A stretch of 64,000 nucleotides of DNA, from NCBI RefSeq assembly GCF_900143255.1, contig NZ_FRDI01000003.1, positions 440,655 through 504,654 of the forward strand, given 5' to 3'. Source of the stretch: Desulfovibrio litoralis DSM 11393 (GTDB lineage: Bacteria > Desulfobacterota > Desulfovibrionia > Desulfovibrionales > Desulfovibrionaceae). The position numbers and the translations under genes were made by a program. Numbering within the stretch: the stretch's first letter is position 1; each line of letters starts with the position of its first letter. The notes beneath the pieces are model-generated. The model ran no database searches. It saw nothing but the letters and a program-made list of their open reading frames with translations, and was not told the origin of the DNA. Shown piece after piece: positions 18,739 to 27,199 of this stretch.

Positions 18739-19584
18739 ATGACAGGTGTTCAAACAGACAATTCACGTAATTTTATTCTTAGTGTATTTAGCCATATAAA
18801 AACGGTTTTATTAAACAAAGCTATGTTTTTTTCGCTCATTAGCATTGCATTTATAATAGTTGTAATGGAAATGATGTTTCCAATGTTTATGTCTTACGTA
18901 AACACTTTAATAAATATTATCAGACTTATAGTATATGTGCTTGGTGCTATACTTATTTGGGGTGCCATTATTTATGCGTCATTTTTGGCATTAATAAACA
19001 AAAAAATTAATTTTAGAGATATATTTTATCATTCTCGTAGCCATATAGGAAGTTTATTGGGAACCATATGGAGAAGTCCCGCCTTTGGTTTTGCTTACTT
19101 TTTTTTGTTTTTCTTATTTTTATCTGTTCGCTATATAGCAACCCCTTATGATTATGGTGATAGTAATTTGTTCGTGTTTGTTATAATTCTTATCCCGATA
19201 ATGAGTATTTGTTGTATACAGTTTGTAACGCTTCCTGCTTGTATAGTGGAAAACATAGACAGTGTTTATACACTTGAACGCAGCAAGCAGCTAACAAAAG
19301 ATTATCGCTTACATATTTTTGGTATAATTGTCATTTTGATTCTTATTCATATCACGCTGCTTGGTTCCTTGCACTGGTGGATTGAATATTATTTTATGTC
19401 GTTCGATGAATTCGACATAAGATTCTTCTACTACAATATATTTGACCCAATTGTAACCATGCTAAGCTATCTAAGTTTTTTTCTAACACCAATTGTCATC
19501 ACCTGTGTTTATTATGAATTGCGTTTAAGAAAAGAGCCTGCCGAACTTAACGCTCTGATTAAAAGCAATTATTATTACAAGTAA
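18739..19584 (+). CDS. Multi-pass membrane protein, tandem family copy 2
   Basis: 281 residues with the same architecture as the preceding gene. The first 30 residues and last 24 residues are nearly identical to copy 1, and the ribosome-binding region (CACAGGAAAAACGC) is the same. The central membrane segment has diverged and includes an aromatic-rich loop (HWWIEYYFMSF). The family motif appears as LPACIVENIDSVYTLERSK. The spacer of 90 bp is AT-rich and shows no terminator. Confidence 0.8.
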   Translation: MTGVQTDNSRNFILSVFSHIKTVLLNKAMFFSLISIAFIIVVMEMMFPMFMSYVNTLINIIRLIVYVLGAILIWGAIIYASFLALINKKINFRDIFYHSRSHIGSLLGTIWRSPAFGFAYFFLFFLFLSVRYIATPYDYGDSNLFVFVIILIPIMSICCIQFVTLPACIVENIDSVYTLERSKQLTKDYRLHIFGIIVILILIHITLLGSLHWWIEYYFMSFDEFDIRFFYYNIFDPIVTMLSYLSFFLTPIVITCVYYELRLRKEPAELNALIKSNYYYK

Positions 19585-19727
19585 TTGCATTATCTTTGAT
19601 TTTATATTAAAAAACAGCGATTATGTAAGTATCGCTTTAAGTCATTAAACTGGGTTGTTACTAAAAAACATTTTGAATTTTCCACTTAAATTGATCCGCT
19701 TAAATTTATTTAGCACAGGAGAAACGC

Positions 19728-20600
19728 ATGACAGGGGTTCAGGCTAACAATTCACGTAATTTTATTCTGAGTGTATTAAGTAATGTAAAAACGGTTTTAT
19801 CAAAAAAGCTTATGTTTTTTATAGTAGTTACTCTTGGTGTTGCAGCAATGAGCATTGCTATGGACGCAATAAAAAGCATGACTGAGTCCAGAATGAACAT
19901 TATTCTTCTTATATTATTTATTATCTTCATCATAGTCTTTTTCTCTTTCGTGTTTCTGTCTTTTGGTGCGTTTATTTATGCTTCATTTTTGACATTACTA
20001 GACCAAAAAGTGAATATTGGAGAGGCATTTTCGCATGCTCTCAGTTATATCTGGAGTTTTTTGGGGCTTGGTCTTATGACAGGACTCGCTTTTTTTATTA
20101 TTATAGCCATACCGGCACTTGTTACAGCCGTATTGTTTAATTTTGCAATGGACGAAAATTTATTATATCTATTCGCAATAGTCCTAGCTATTCCCATGTT
20201 AATTCTTTACCTTATGTGGTACGTTACTTTTCCTGTTTGCATCTTGGACAATGAAAGAATTATGGATACCTTTGGTCGTAGCAGACAGTTAACCGAGGGA
20301 TATCGTTTACATATTTTTGGTATCCTTGTTATTTTTGGGCTGATTGACCTTCTTGGCAGTGCTATTGGCTTATTTCCTGTACTGCTTACAGATTTGGGTT
20401 TGCTATATTTATCGACTTCCACTATTGTCTCAATCGGTATAATCTTCAATTTTATTGGCGAGATTCTAAGCTATCTAAGCTTTTTTCTAACGCCAATTGT
20501 CATCACCTGTGTTTATTATGAGTTGCGTTTAAGAAAAGAGCCTGAGGCCTTAAACAATCTGATCAAAAACAATTATTACGTTACAACCGACAAACTTTAA
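19728..20600 (+). CDS. Multi-pass membrane protein, tandem family copy 3
   Basis: A 290-residue third paralog, again with conserved ends (MTGVQANNSRNFILSV at the start, YYELRLRKEPEALNNLIKNN at the end) and a diverged middle. The motif FPVCILDNERIMDTFGRSRQ is intact. It is closer to copy 1 than copy 2 in the central loop (LDQKVNIGEAFSHALS). Its stop is 4 bp before the next start, so it is translationally linked to a different family, which suggests the two kinds of protein act together. Confidence 0.8.
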   Translation: MTGVQANNSRNFILSVLSNVKTVLSKKLMFFIVVTLGVAAMSIAMDAIKSMTESRMNIILLILFIIFIIVFFSFVFLSFGAFIYASFLTLLDQKVNIGEAFSHALSYIWSFLGLGLMTGLAFFIIIAIPALVTAVLFNFAMDENLLYLFAIVLAIPMLILYLMWYVTFPVCILDNERIMDTFGRSRQLTEGYRLHIFGILVIFGLIDLLGSAIGLFPVLLTDLGLLYLSTSTIVSIGIIFNFIGEILSYLSFFLTPIVITCVYYELRLRKEPEALNNLIKNNYYVTTDKL

Positions 20601-20604
20601 TAAA

Positions 20605-21276
20605 ATGCCCAATATTAATAAAAACTCTATTTTCATAGGTCTAACAGTCGCATTTGGCATTATTCTTTTTTTCCTTATGCAACCCCATAGTACATATTTA
20701 ACGATTGAAGGAACCGCCCCACCGGGAATGCTTATTGAAGTAGAAACTGTTTTTAGAGATTCATATCGTTCCGGAAGATCTTCTGTGCCTTCACACAATA
20801 CAGACAAGGTTGTTTCCTCCACCTGTGTTGACTCTAATGGAAAATACTCACTTCGTATTGAGTTTTTACGAGAACAATGGCTTTCTTCTTACTGGATAAA
20901 CAAAAGTAAAAGAAGCTCAGAGACAACACTTTATTTAAGTCTTCCTCAAAATGGTTTATGCACTGCCGAAAATGATGATAAAATCAGGGGGAGTAAAGCA
21001 GCCATTATCATGCCTATATTAAATGATAATAAAGTCAGCGGAGTCTTAACGTGTGCATCTTCCTATAAAGATGGAAATCCTGCATGGGAATGTCAGCCGT
21101 TTCAAACAGAATGGTTCAAAATCAAAGCTTACGGAAAAATTGAGCCCCGTATTGGCAAAATAGAGGTCTATCCAAAGTCTAAGCCTTTTACCTTAGACAT
21201 ACAAATTAAAGAGCGTACAGTTGAGGAACGTAAGCAATATCTTTTAAGACAAATGGAAGAATTAGGGCTTCGTTAA
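20605..21276 (+). CDS. Membrane-anchored exported protein, pair member 1
   Basis: A 223-residue protein with one N-terminal membrane helix (about 8-25), probably an uncleaved anchor, and a periplasmic domain. The segment YLTIEGTAPPGMLIEVET at 33-50 is shared exactly with the next gene, followed by SNGKYSLRIEFLREQ. It looks beta-rich, similar in feel to carboxypeptidase-regulatory-like or Ig-like folds. Unknown function. It starts 4 bp after the third membrane paralog and is followed after 1 bp by its own paralog. Confidence 0.72.
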   Translation: MPNINKNSIFIGLTVAFGIILFFLMQPHSTYLTIEGTAPPGMLIEVETVFRDSYRSGRSSVPSHNTDKVVSSTCVDSNGKYSLRIEFLREQWLSSYWINKSKRSSETTLYLSLPQNGLCTAENDDKIRGSKAAIIMPILNDNKVSGVLTCASSYKDGNPAWECQPFQTEWFKIKAYGKIEPRIGKIEVYPKSKPFTLDIQIKERTVEERKQYLLRQMEELGLR

Positions 21277-21277
21277 A

Positions 21278-21919
21278 ATGCCAAATATTAATAAAAAATT
21301 TTTCATAGGTTTAGCAATAGTACTTGTATATATTGCTTTATTCTTTGGATTCCCACAAAAAAGTCAATACTTAACGATTGAAGGAACTGCCCCGCCGGGC
21401 ATGCTTATAGAAGTAGAAACCACTTTTGTTACTGTAATCTCTCCGTCGAGAGGCGACAGCTTAGGTGCAGACAAGGAAGAAAGAGTGGTTGGCTCAGCCT
21501 ATCCCGATTCTAACGGAAAATATTCACTGCGTGTTGAGTTTTTACGAGAAAAAAATATTTTTCCTTTGATCGCAAGCAAAAATTACTCATACACAAGGCT
21601 CTATTTAAGTTTTCCTGAAGAGGGTTTGTACAAATATGCCAATTGGAGCCCCAAAGGTATTAAAGCCGCAGACATACTTGATTCAGAAGACCCTAATAAC
21701 ATTAGCGAAACCTTGTCTTGCCAACCTATAGAGTTACTCGGAGCGCTTAGCTGGGACTGTCAGCCACCTAGTCCTTTGAATAGGAAGATGACTGAAATTA
21801 TGGATCTTGGAGAGCTAAGAGTTTATAAAAATTCAGAGTCTTTTACTTTAAATATACAAGTTCCAAACAAAACAGTAGAAAGCCGCCAGCCATTTTTTTA
21901 CCCGCCAAGGGCATGGTAG
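21278..21919 (+). CDS. Membrane-anchored exported protein, pair member 2
   Basis: 213 residues, a paralog of the preceding gene. The start MPNINKKFFIGLA, the anchor helix and the YLTIEGTAPPGMLIEVET block are conserved, while the loop between residues 52 and 70 and the C-terminal part differ. Two C-terminal cysteines (LSCQP, WDCQPP) recur in both proteins and may form a disulfide. No terminator or further family copy follows. Confidence 0.72.
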   Translation: MPNINKKFFIGLAIVLVYIALFFGFPQKSQYLTIEGTAPPGMLIEVETTFVTVISPSRGDSLGADKEERVVGSAYPDSNGKYSLRVEFLREKNIFPLIASKNYSYTRLYLSFPEEGLYKYANWSPKGIKAADILDSEDPNNISETLSCQPIELLGALSWDCQPPSPLNRKMTEIMDLGELRVYKNSESFTLNIQVPNKTVESRQPFFYPPRAW

Positions 21920-22117
21920 GGGCGTTAGTTAAAGTAATAACGCAAAGTTATTGACAAAAATAAAGAAAATAATTAGCCTGCGAACATAAAATATATTTGT
22001 CGCCTAATAAGAAATTAATAAGACACTTTCTCAAACATAAAACAAGACAAGCACAGATCGCTAAAACCAAAGTCGTTTATAGTTTTATTTGATAAAAAAT
22101 AATGACTTGAAATAATT

Positions 22118-22193
22118 GCCGAAGTAACTCAGTTGGTAGAGTAACTGATTCGTAATCAGTAAGTCGTGGGTTCAACTCCCATCTTCGGCTCCA
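22118..22193 (+). tRNA. tRNA-Thr (anticodon CGT)
   Basis: A 76-base cloverleaf with acceptor stem GCCGAAG/CTTCGGC, D-arm TAACTCAGTTGGTAGAGTA, anticodon stem-loop ACTGA-TTCGTAA-TCAGT giving CGT, T-arm GTGGGTTCAACTCCCAT and an encoded CCA. It lies inside the accessory region, immediately before a run of atypical genes. Confidence 0.96.
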
Positions 22194-22211
22194 TTAATAA
22201 AGGAGATGCTT

Positions 22212-22715
22212 GTGCGTCTATTACTCATCATGCTTCAAGTAATAGGTATTTGTATTGCATATATGATTGGCAATGTACTAATGATCTTGATCTTATGTTC
22301 GAATGCGGTTCTTTCATATATTTTTTTCGCTATAAGCTTGCTGATAATAGGTTGTTGTACCTTTTTTTATTGTAACCTCAGCATACAACACAGGCGTATC
22401 GCATGGCTCTTTTTGTGTGCTTTACTCGCCGTCTATGCTTTTTCTCCGTTGGCCCATTATGGGATACCTACCAAAGAATACGTGAATACCAGCCCGTCAG
22501 GCAAGTACCGGGTGGAATATTATACACCGCACTATTGCCCTTACGCATTCTTTGCTTACCGAGACGCATTTTTCATCAAGGTTTACAACAATGAGCAGGA
22601 GCGGTACGTGTACACCAGCGACTTGGATGGAGGGAATGCGATGTTCCCTATCCTATGGGGTGATGGAATTACCGTCAGTTACGGAATTTCCGTTCCTGCC
22701 GACAAACTAAACTAA
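22212..22715 (+). CDS. Membrane protein with C-terminal exported domain, unknown
   Basis: From a GTG start the product has 167 residues. It has three membrane helices in the first 80 residues, then a periplasmic domain with SPSGKYRVEYYTP and LDGGNAMFPILWGDG. I choose GTG at 22212 over the ATG at 22206 because AAGGAG is well spaced for it, and because the resulting start MRLLLIMLQVI matches the next gene exactly. The second half is richer in G and C than its neighbours, which hints at transfer. Function unknown. Confidence 0.65.
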   Translation: MRLLLIMLQVIGICIAYMIGNVLMILILCSNAVLSYIFFAISLLIIGCCTFFYCNLSIQHRRIAWLFLCALLAVYAFSPLAHYGIPTKEYVNTSPSGKYRVEYYTPHYCPYAFFAYRDAFFIKVYNNEQERYVYTSDLDGGNAMFPILWGDGITVSYGISVPADKLN

Positions 22716-22778
22716 CACCGTGTAGTTAAATAATTGTATAATTGACCAATATTTTAATTAATCAATAAAGGAACTTCT

Positions 22779-23717
22779 ATGCGTCTATTACTCATCATGC
22801 TTCAAGTAATATCTCTTTGCCTTGCCTATATTATATTCATAACACTAACACAGGGAGTAAGCGGTTTTTTCGCAGGCGGAGGCGGAGCGGGAGGACCAGC
22901 AGCTATGGCCGTGCCTATATTTATGCTTATTCAACTCTTACTTAGTGGGTTTATTATTGTTACCGTAATATTGCCGTTCAGTATGGTATTTTTAGGCACT
23001 TTACTGTGTGCGATTGCCTGTGGTATCAGGTTTTTGCGTTGGACACGCTGGGTGGGTGTTGTAATTAACTTGCTCGCTATCTTTTATATTCTGTTTTTTA
23101 TGCAAAAAGACGAAATGGGCTTGAACGCAAGCCACTTTGTTATTGCCAGTTATTTTCTATTAAATATCGTTCTTTTTTTTCGCATACCCCGCTGGCCGAA
23201 CATTGAAAAAAGCAGAAAAGTAATCTGTTTTTCTCAGATTTTCCTGTTAGGTATTATTATGTTGCCTTTGTGGGTGCTTGCGGTGATTGCGGTTATTCAA
23301 AAAGAGGATTTTGATGTCTTTCTCGCTATGATCTTGCTGACTATCCTTTTTTGCCCATCTTTCTATTGTAATTACCGAGTATGCAAAAACTTAACGCTCA
23401 ATGGCGATGCAAAACGCCTTATTCTGCCTGTTATAGTTTCCGCTATCAGCTTAGGGCTTTTTGTAATGACTATCCCCTTGTTCGCAGTACCTATTTTAAT
23501 AAGCTTTTTGCTTATGCTCGGTTTATGCGAATTACTGGTGCTGTATTCGGGAGAATTACCAACTGAAAAAAACTGGCGTTACTATCTGGTCTACCTACTG
23601 GGAGGAACAAAGTCTGAACAAAAAGAAAATGTTCTATCGTTTGCACAAGGGGTAGGCGGACTTGTTGGTGAGCAGTTAGAAAAACACAAAAACAAAAAAA
23701 AGAATAAAGACAGCTAG
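22779..23717 (+). CDS. Polytopic membrane protein of unknown function
   Basis: 312 residues with about eight membrane helices, a glycine-rich stretch near 30-42 (FAGGGGAGGPAA) and a lysine/asparagine-rich cytoplasmic tail ending KNKKKNKDS. Thirty-two bases at the start are identical to the gene before it, although the proteins then differ, so the leader has been shared or copied. The last 21 bases around its stop recur at 24327. Function unknown. Confidence 0.68.
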   Translation: MRLLLIMLQVISLCLAYIIFITLTQGVSGFFAGGGGAGGPAAMAVPIFMLIQLLLSGFIIVTVILPFSMVFLGTLLCAIACGIRFLRWTRWVGVVINLLAIFYILFFMQKDEMGLNASHFVIASYFLLNIVLFFRIPRWPNIEKSRKVICFSQIFLLGIIMLPLWVLAVIAVIQKEDFDVFLAMILLTILFCPSFYCNYRVCKNLTLNGDAKRLILPVIVSAISLGLFVMTIPLFAVPILISFLLMLGLCELLVLYSGELPTEKNWRYYLVYLLGGTKSEQKENVLSFAQGVGGLVGEQLEKHKNKKKNKDS

Positions 23718-23785
23718 ATATATATACTGAAAGAGTTTTAAATAAATGTGATGCAGCTAGCTCTGGTCAAGGGAGTACCCTGTTT

Positions 23786-24172
23786 ATGAAAAGATGGAAT
23801 AAAAGAAGAATTTTAAAATGGGGACTCATAGTTGCTATTTTGTATATATTAGGATTTACCAATCTCATTAATAATTTTGCATTTTACATAATGGATCCTG
23901 AGTATATAGTCCCAAAAGAATCCTCTTTTATAAGTTTTCGTGTAACAATTATGAATCCCGGTTCTGGAGATTGGTGGATATATGGCGAAGACAAAAAGAA
24001 CTATTATTACTACTATGGACTTGGGAACTATGCTGCCATTTCAAGAGAAAATACTTGCCCTAATTTCAAAAAGCTAGATTACAGGACATGGTGTGGTGTG
24101 GATATTTTGCCCCACAATGGATACCCAAATGAAATATCAGATAAGTATAAGGGGGAATTGGTAGAGGATTAG
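23786..24172 (+). CDS. Small single-helix membrane protein, unknown
   Basis: A 128-residue protein with a basic start (MKRWNKRRILKW), one membrane helix at about 12-33, and an exported domain with an aromatic run (YYYYYGLGNYAA) and two cysteines (ENTCPNF, RTWCGVD) that could pair. GGGAG lies upstream of the ATG. No homolog recognised. It sits between gene 22779-23717 and a duplicated scrap of that gene's end, so it may have been inserted. Confidence 0.6.
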   Translation: MKRWNKRRILKWGLIVAILYILGFTNLINNFAFYIMDPEYIVPKESSFISFRVTIMNPGSGDWWIYGEDKKNYYYYYGLGNYAAISRENTCPNFKKLDYRTWCGVDILPHNGYPNEISDKYKGELVED

Positions 24173-24326
24173 TTATTTTTTACTTTGTTATCTGGCTACA
24201 GCATTTTGGGAAAGGGAACACATTTTTATGAAATGAAATACAATGATAAAAAAAAAATCATTATAAAAAATTAATACTGAGCATTATATGCGTAATTACA
24301 ATTAGACAAACATATCAATAAAAAAC

Positions 24327-24347
24327 AGAATAAAGACAGCTAGATAT
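24327..24347 (+). repeat. Duplicated 3' end of the preceding polytopic membrane gene
   Basis: Twenty-one bases, AGAATAAAGACAGCTAGATA plus T, are identical to 23701-23721, which hold the last codons and stop of the polytopic gene. This is a scar of a lost or shortened tandem copy. The rest of 24173-24440 is AT-rich and shows no gene. Confidence 0.7.
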
Positions 24348-24440
24348 TTTTTATGTAGGCGAACATCTATCTTGCAACATAAAAAATATGTGCAACGTAA
24401 AAGCTTATAATAACAGACAATAAACCAAGAAAACTAAACA

Positions 24441-24620
24441 ATGCCAAAAAGATTGTATACACTTAAAGTAAGCCTCGTTAATTATTTAGTTATGGCAATA
24501 GCGTGTGGCTCTTTATGGGTAATGTCATTAATGTTTTCCTATGTAATATTAACCCAAAATATAAGCGGTCGAGAGCTTTATATGCTATCTACTATGCTTA
24601 GGAGTAAAAATGAGTTCTGA
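24441..24620 (+). pseudogene. Truncated paralog of the 25674 membrane protein gene
   Basis: A 59-codon frame starting MPKRLYTLKVSL matches the first 50 residues of the gene at 25674 and shares long identical DNA runs. It then ends abruptly in LSTMLRSKNEF and a stop. It keeps one and a half membrane helices only. Its 3' end supplies the ribosome site (AGGAG) of the next gene and overlaps it by 11 bp, so it may survive as a leader. Most likely a broken duplicate. Confidence 0.7.
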
Positions 24621-25548
24621 GAAAAATTCGGTTTGCTATGCATCCACTGCATATCATCCAGGCAATGTAAATTCTATGCCTTGTGCAACAAACAAGTTTT
24701 ATACTTACAAAGAGGCAACTAAGGATCATAATTTTCTTCCATGGGGGCACTACCTGAACCGGGAGCCTGCCTCAATGCTGGAGTACCGCCCCCTTGAGCA
24801 ACCTTTTTCTTGCCTCAATAAGCTAAGCTTTTCCGTACACATGTGGCATATTGACAATGAGATACTGTACTATAAGCTACCGAATCCCTTGTTGCTTGCT
24901 TTTTATGCTTTTTCTTTGCAAACTATTGGGGCAATAATTTATATCTTCTGGCTGGGTATGTCTCCATTCACTGCTAATGGATTCGTAGCTCTAATTTTAA
25001 CCATCGGTTTTTTGGGTTTAGTCTTCTACGTTTTGCACAAGTATTTATCATTCCCCTCCAGAGTAATATTTAATCGATTAAATGGTACAATTACAGTTAA
25101 AAGAGCATTCCTACCCGACAAAACCACGATATTTATATACACTGACGCTCTATTTAAAAAACCAACGAGACAACATTCTTTTTACAATGGCGGTTGCGTA
25201 AGTCGTTATATAACTCCATCTCTAACTATTTCTTTTATCTGCCCGGCAGCGAATACCGGCATTGTATACCTTCACTGGCAATTTCTTCAACGCTTTATGG
25301 ATGTTAGCCAGCCTCTGCCTGATATCCCTTATCTGGAATCATTTCGCCACCTTGACCCCACCACGGTGGAACATGATAAGACAACTAATCGACCAGAACG
25401 TTACTGGCGGGATAAGACACCAGAAGAAATTAGTGCCATGGCAAAAAAACTTGCCGAAACAGAGGAAAACATCACGCCCATATGGCCCTGCACGCTGGCA
25501 CCATTCATTGAAGGGCGAGATCCGAATAACCCGGAAATACATTACTAA
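24610..25548 (+). CDS. Membrane protein resembling T6SS/toxin-associated DUF6708-type proteins
   Basis: 312 residues: a soluble N-terminal part with LPWGHYLNREPASMLEYRPL, two membrane helices near 98-150, then a cytoplasmic C-terminal half with FRHLDPTTVEHDKTTNRPE. From memory these blocks resemble DUF6708-type proteins found beside type VI secretion or polymorphic-toxin genes in enterobacteria. I cannot verify this. AGGAG is well placed before the ATG. Base composition in the second half is richer in G and C than most of the window, consistent with transfer. Confidence 0.65.
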   Translation: MSSEKNSVCYASTAYHPGNVNSMPCATNKFYTYKEATKDHNFLPWGHYLNREPASMLEYRPLEQPFSCLNKLSFSVHMWHIDNEILYYKLPNPLLLAFYAFSLQTIGAIIYIFWLGMSPFTANGFVALILTIGFLGLVFYVLHKYLSFPSRVIFNRLNGTITVKRAFLPDKTTIFIYTDALFKKPTRQHSFYNGGCVSRYITPSLTISFICPAANTGIVYLHWQFLQRFMDVSQPLPDIPYLESFRHLDPTTVEHDKTTNRPERYWRDKTPEEISAMAKKLAETEENITPIWPCTLAPFIEGRDPNNPEIHY

Positions 25549-25633
25549 ACTAAAACATGCCCTATCTATGCTTTTTTTCTCTCCCGGCAATGCCTAAAGT
25601 TGCATCAAGTATTTTCAACTATTATAGCGAAAT

Positions 25634-26220
25634 AATTCTAGCTAAAAATTTATCCTGCTAAGAGGTGAAAACAATGTCAAAAAGATTATATACACTTGAA
25701 GTCAGTATCTATGATCATGTAGTTAGTGCAATAGCGTGTGGCTCTTTATGGGTAATGTCATTAATGTTTTCCTATGGAATATTAACCCAAAATATAAGCG
25801 GTCGTGAATTTTATATGCTTTTGGCTGGTTTACTGTTGTTTTATGGGATGGCAATTTTTACATCATATACGACTATTAAACAAGCGTTGCATAGAGTTAC
25901 GCGGTTAAATCTTACTTCTGATGAGCTTCAGGTAAGATACAAAGATGGAAAAGAAGATATTTATCCTTTGGCGCTTTATACCTTCTTGCTATTTGAAGCT
26001 TGTTCTCCAGCAATCGGAGCGGGAGCTGATTACGACAACTACAACCAATCCTCTCAATGTATGCTATTGACAATAACTTTGTCTGTTAATACTGATATTG
26101 ATAAAGACAAAAATTCCGAAGAAGTATATATTTCGAATACTCAAGAAGAAGAAATGAACATCTTGTATGAAAAAATAATTGCGGCTCAAAAAGCATTATA
26201 AAGAAAAATTCTAGCTAAAA
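25634..26220 (+). repeat. 14-bp direct repeats flanking a membrane-protein gene
   Basis: AATTCTAGCTAAAA occurs at 25634-25647 and again at 26207-26220, each followed by an imperfectly shared TATC..GCTAA. The copies bracket the gene 25674-26201. They look like the joints of a former tandem duplication rather than ends of an insertion sequence, since no transposase is present. Confidence 0.6.
25674..26201 (+). CDS. Two-helix membrane protein of unknown function
   Basis: 175 residues from the ATG preceded by AGAGGTG; the frame extends 3 codons to a GTG that is less well placed. Two membrane helices (about 17-40 and 46-65) are followed by a soluble domain with NLTSDELQVRYKDGKEDI and an acidic tail. 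This plan resembles small PH-like membrane proteins, which is a guess. A truncated copy lies about 1.2 kb upstream. Confidence 0.68.
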   Translation: MSKRLYTLEVSIYDHVVSAIACGSLWVMSLMFSYGILTQNISGREFYMLLAGLLLFYGMAIFTSYTTIKQALHRVTRLNLTSDELQVRYKDGKEDIYPLALYTFLLFEACSPAIGAGADYDNYNQSSQCMLLTITLSVNTDIDKDKNSEEVYISNTQEEEMNILYEKIIAAQKAL

Positions 26221-26235
26221 CAGAACCTTATCTCG

Positions 26236-27105
26236 CTAAAATGAACCAAATAAATCAAACAAGTTTTCAATATCTTCAAGTCTGCTTTGCATATGTTTAT
26301 CACTCGCCGGAGCAATAGAGGCGATCATACCCTCAATTAACGCCATGCCGGCTGCCCTACTTGAAAAAACCGTGTGTTCGCCTTCCGAGGGTGCTATTAT
26401 ATGAGCCGAAGACATAGATAGCTCTGTGTTGCTAAACTTATCAGTCAATAACACAACGGGTTTGTTAGTTTTATGAAAAAGCGAGACCGCTTTTTGTGTT
26501 ACGGAAGAAAAGCGATAAAAAGAAATCGCAAAGAGTGCCGAATTTTTTTCAATACCTGCCAAGCGGTGTGGCAAGGTGCTAATATCACCGTCTAAAAGGG
26601 TAACGTTGCTCCTGATATAACGCAACAACAAAAACGCCGTATATGCCAAGGCATAAGAAGTCGCACAACCCACGATATAAAGATGAGTTTTTTTATTCCC
26701 AAGAATTTGAGCGGCAAGGTTTAGCTGTTCGATTTGGTTATCTTTAATTGCCTGTCTAACATTACGCCCCACCTGTTCCATATGATTATAAATATTATGA
26801 GCGGGTTGATCGGCTTGCTTCTCTTTAGCAATAGCGTAACCAAGCGGAGAGTTTAAAGCCAAACGTGCATCGGCTCGCACATTTTTCAGAAAATCAGCAA
26901 AATTTGAATAGCCAAGCTTACGCACAAATCTTGTAACAGTTGATTTTCCAACATTCGCCTTTAAGCTTATTTCTTCTATATTAGAAAAAGCAAGATCAGA
27001 ATAGCTTTGTTCAAAAAAATCTACCAGTTTTTTTTCACCGGCGGTAAAACTGTGTTGTTGTGATATTCTCTGCAATAACAGACTGGATTGTATGTTTTTT
27101 ATCAT
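26236..27105 (-). CDS. RpiR/MurR-family transcriptional regulator
   Basis: A 289-residue regulator with an N-terminal helix-turn-helix (about 1-77, NVGKSTVTRFVRKLGYSNF) and a C-terminal SIS domain (about 125-250, IVGCATSYALAYTAFLLLRY) that normally senses a phosphorylated sugar or other small metabolite. It is divergent from the transporter-lyase operon, with 267 bp between the starts, the usual position for a local regulator. An effector other than a sugar would be unusual and worth testing. Confidence 0.9.
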   Translation of the reverse strand: MIKNIQSSLLLQRISQQHSFTAGEKKLVDFFEQSYSDLAFSNIEEISLKANVGKSTVTRFVRKLGYSNFADFLKNVRADARLALNSPLGYAIAKEKQADQPAHNIYNHMEQVGRNVRQAIKDNQIEQLNLAAQILGNKKTHLYIVGCATSYALAYTAFLLLRYIRSNVTLLDGDISTLPHRLAGIEKNSALFAISFYRFSSVTQKAVSLFHKTNKPVVLLTDKFSNTELSMSSAHIIAPSEGEHTVFSSRAAGMALIEGMIASIAPASDKHMQSRLEDIENLFDLFGSF

Positions 27106-27199
27106 TCTTAAAATCTACATTTTTTTTAAATTCCAAGCAAGCAAAAAACTTTATACCACAATAAATAAATCATTTTCAAAAGAAATACTTAAAAAATAG

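Noticed and set aside
24242..24262. Hairpin AATGAT/ATCATT as a terminator
   Set aside because: The stem is only 6 bp of weak pairs with a poly-A loop and the A-run precedes rather than follows it on the plus strand. It is likely chance in AT-rich DNA.
22118..26240. A tRNA-Thr-linked integrated island with attachment repeats
   Set aside because: I looked for a repeat of the tRNA 3' end near the right edge and saw none, and there is no integrase. The composition shift is kept as a finding, but an integrative element is not claimed.
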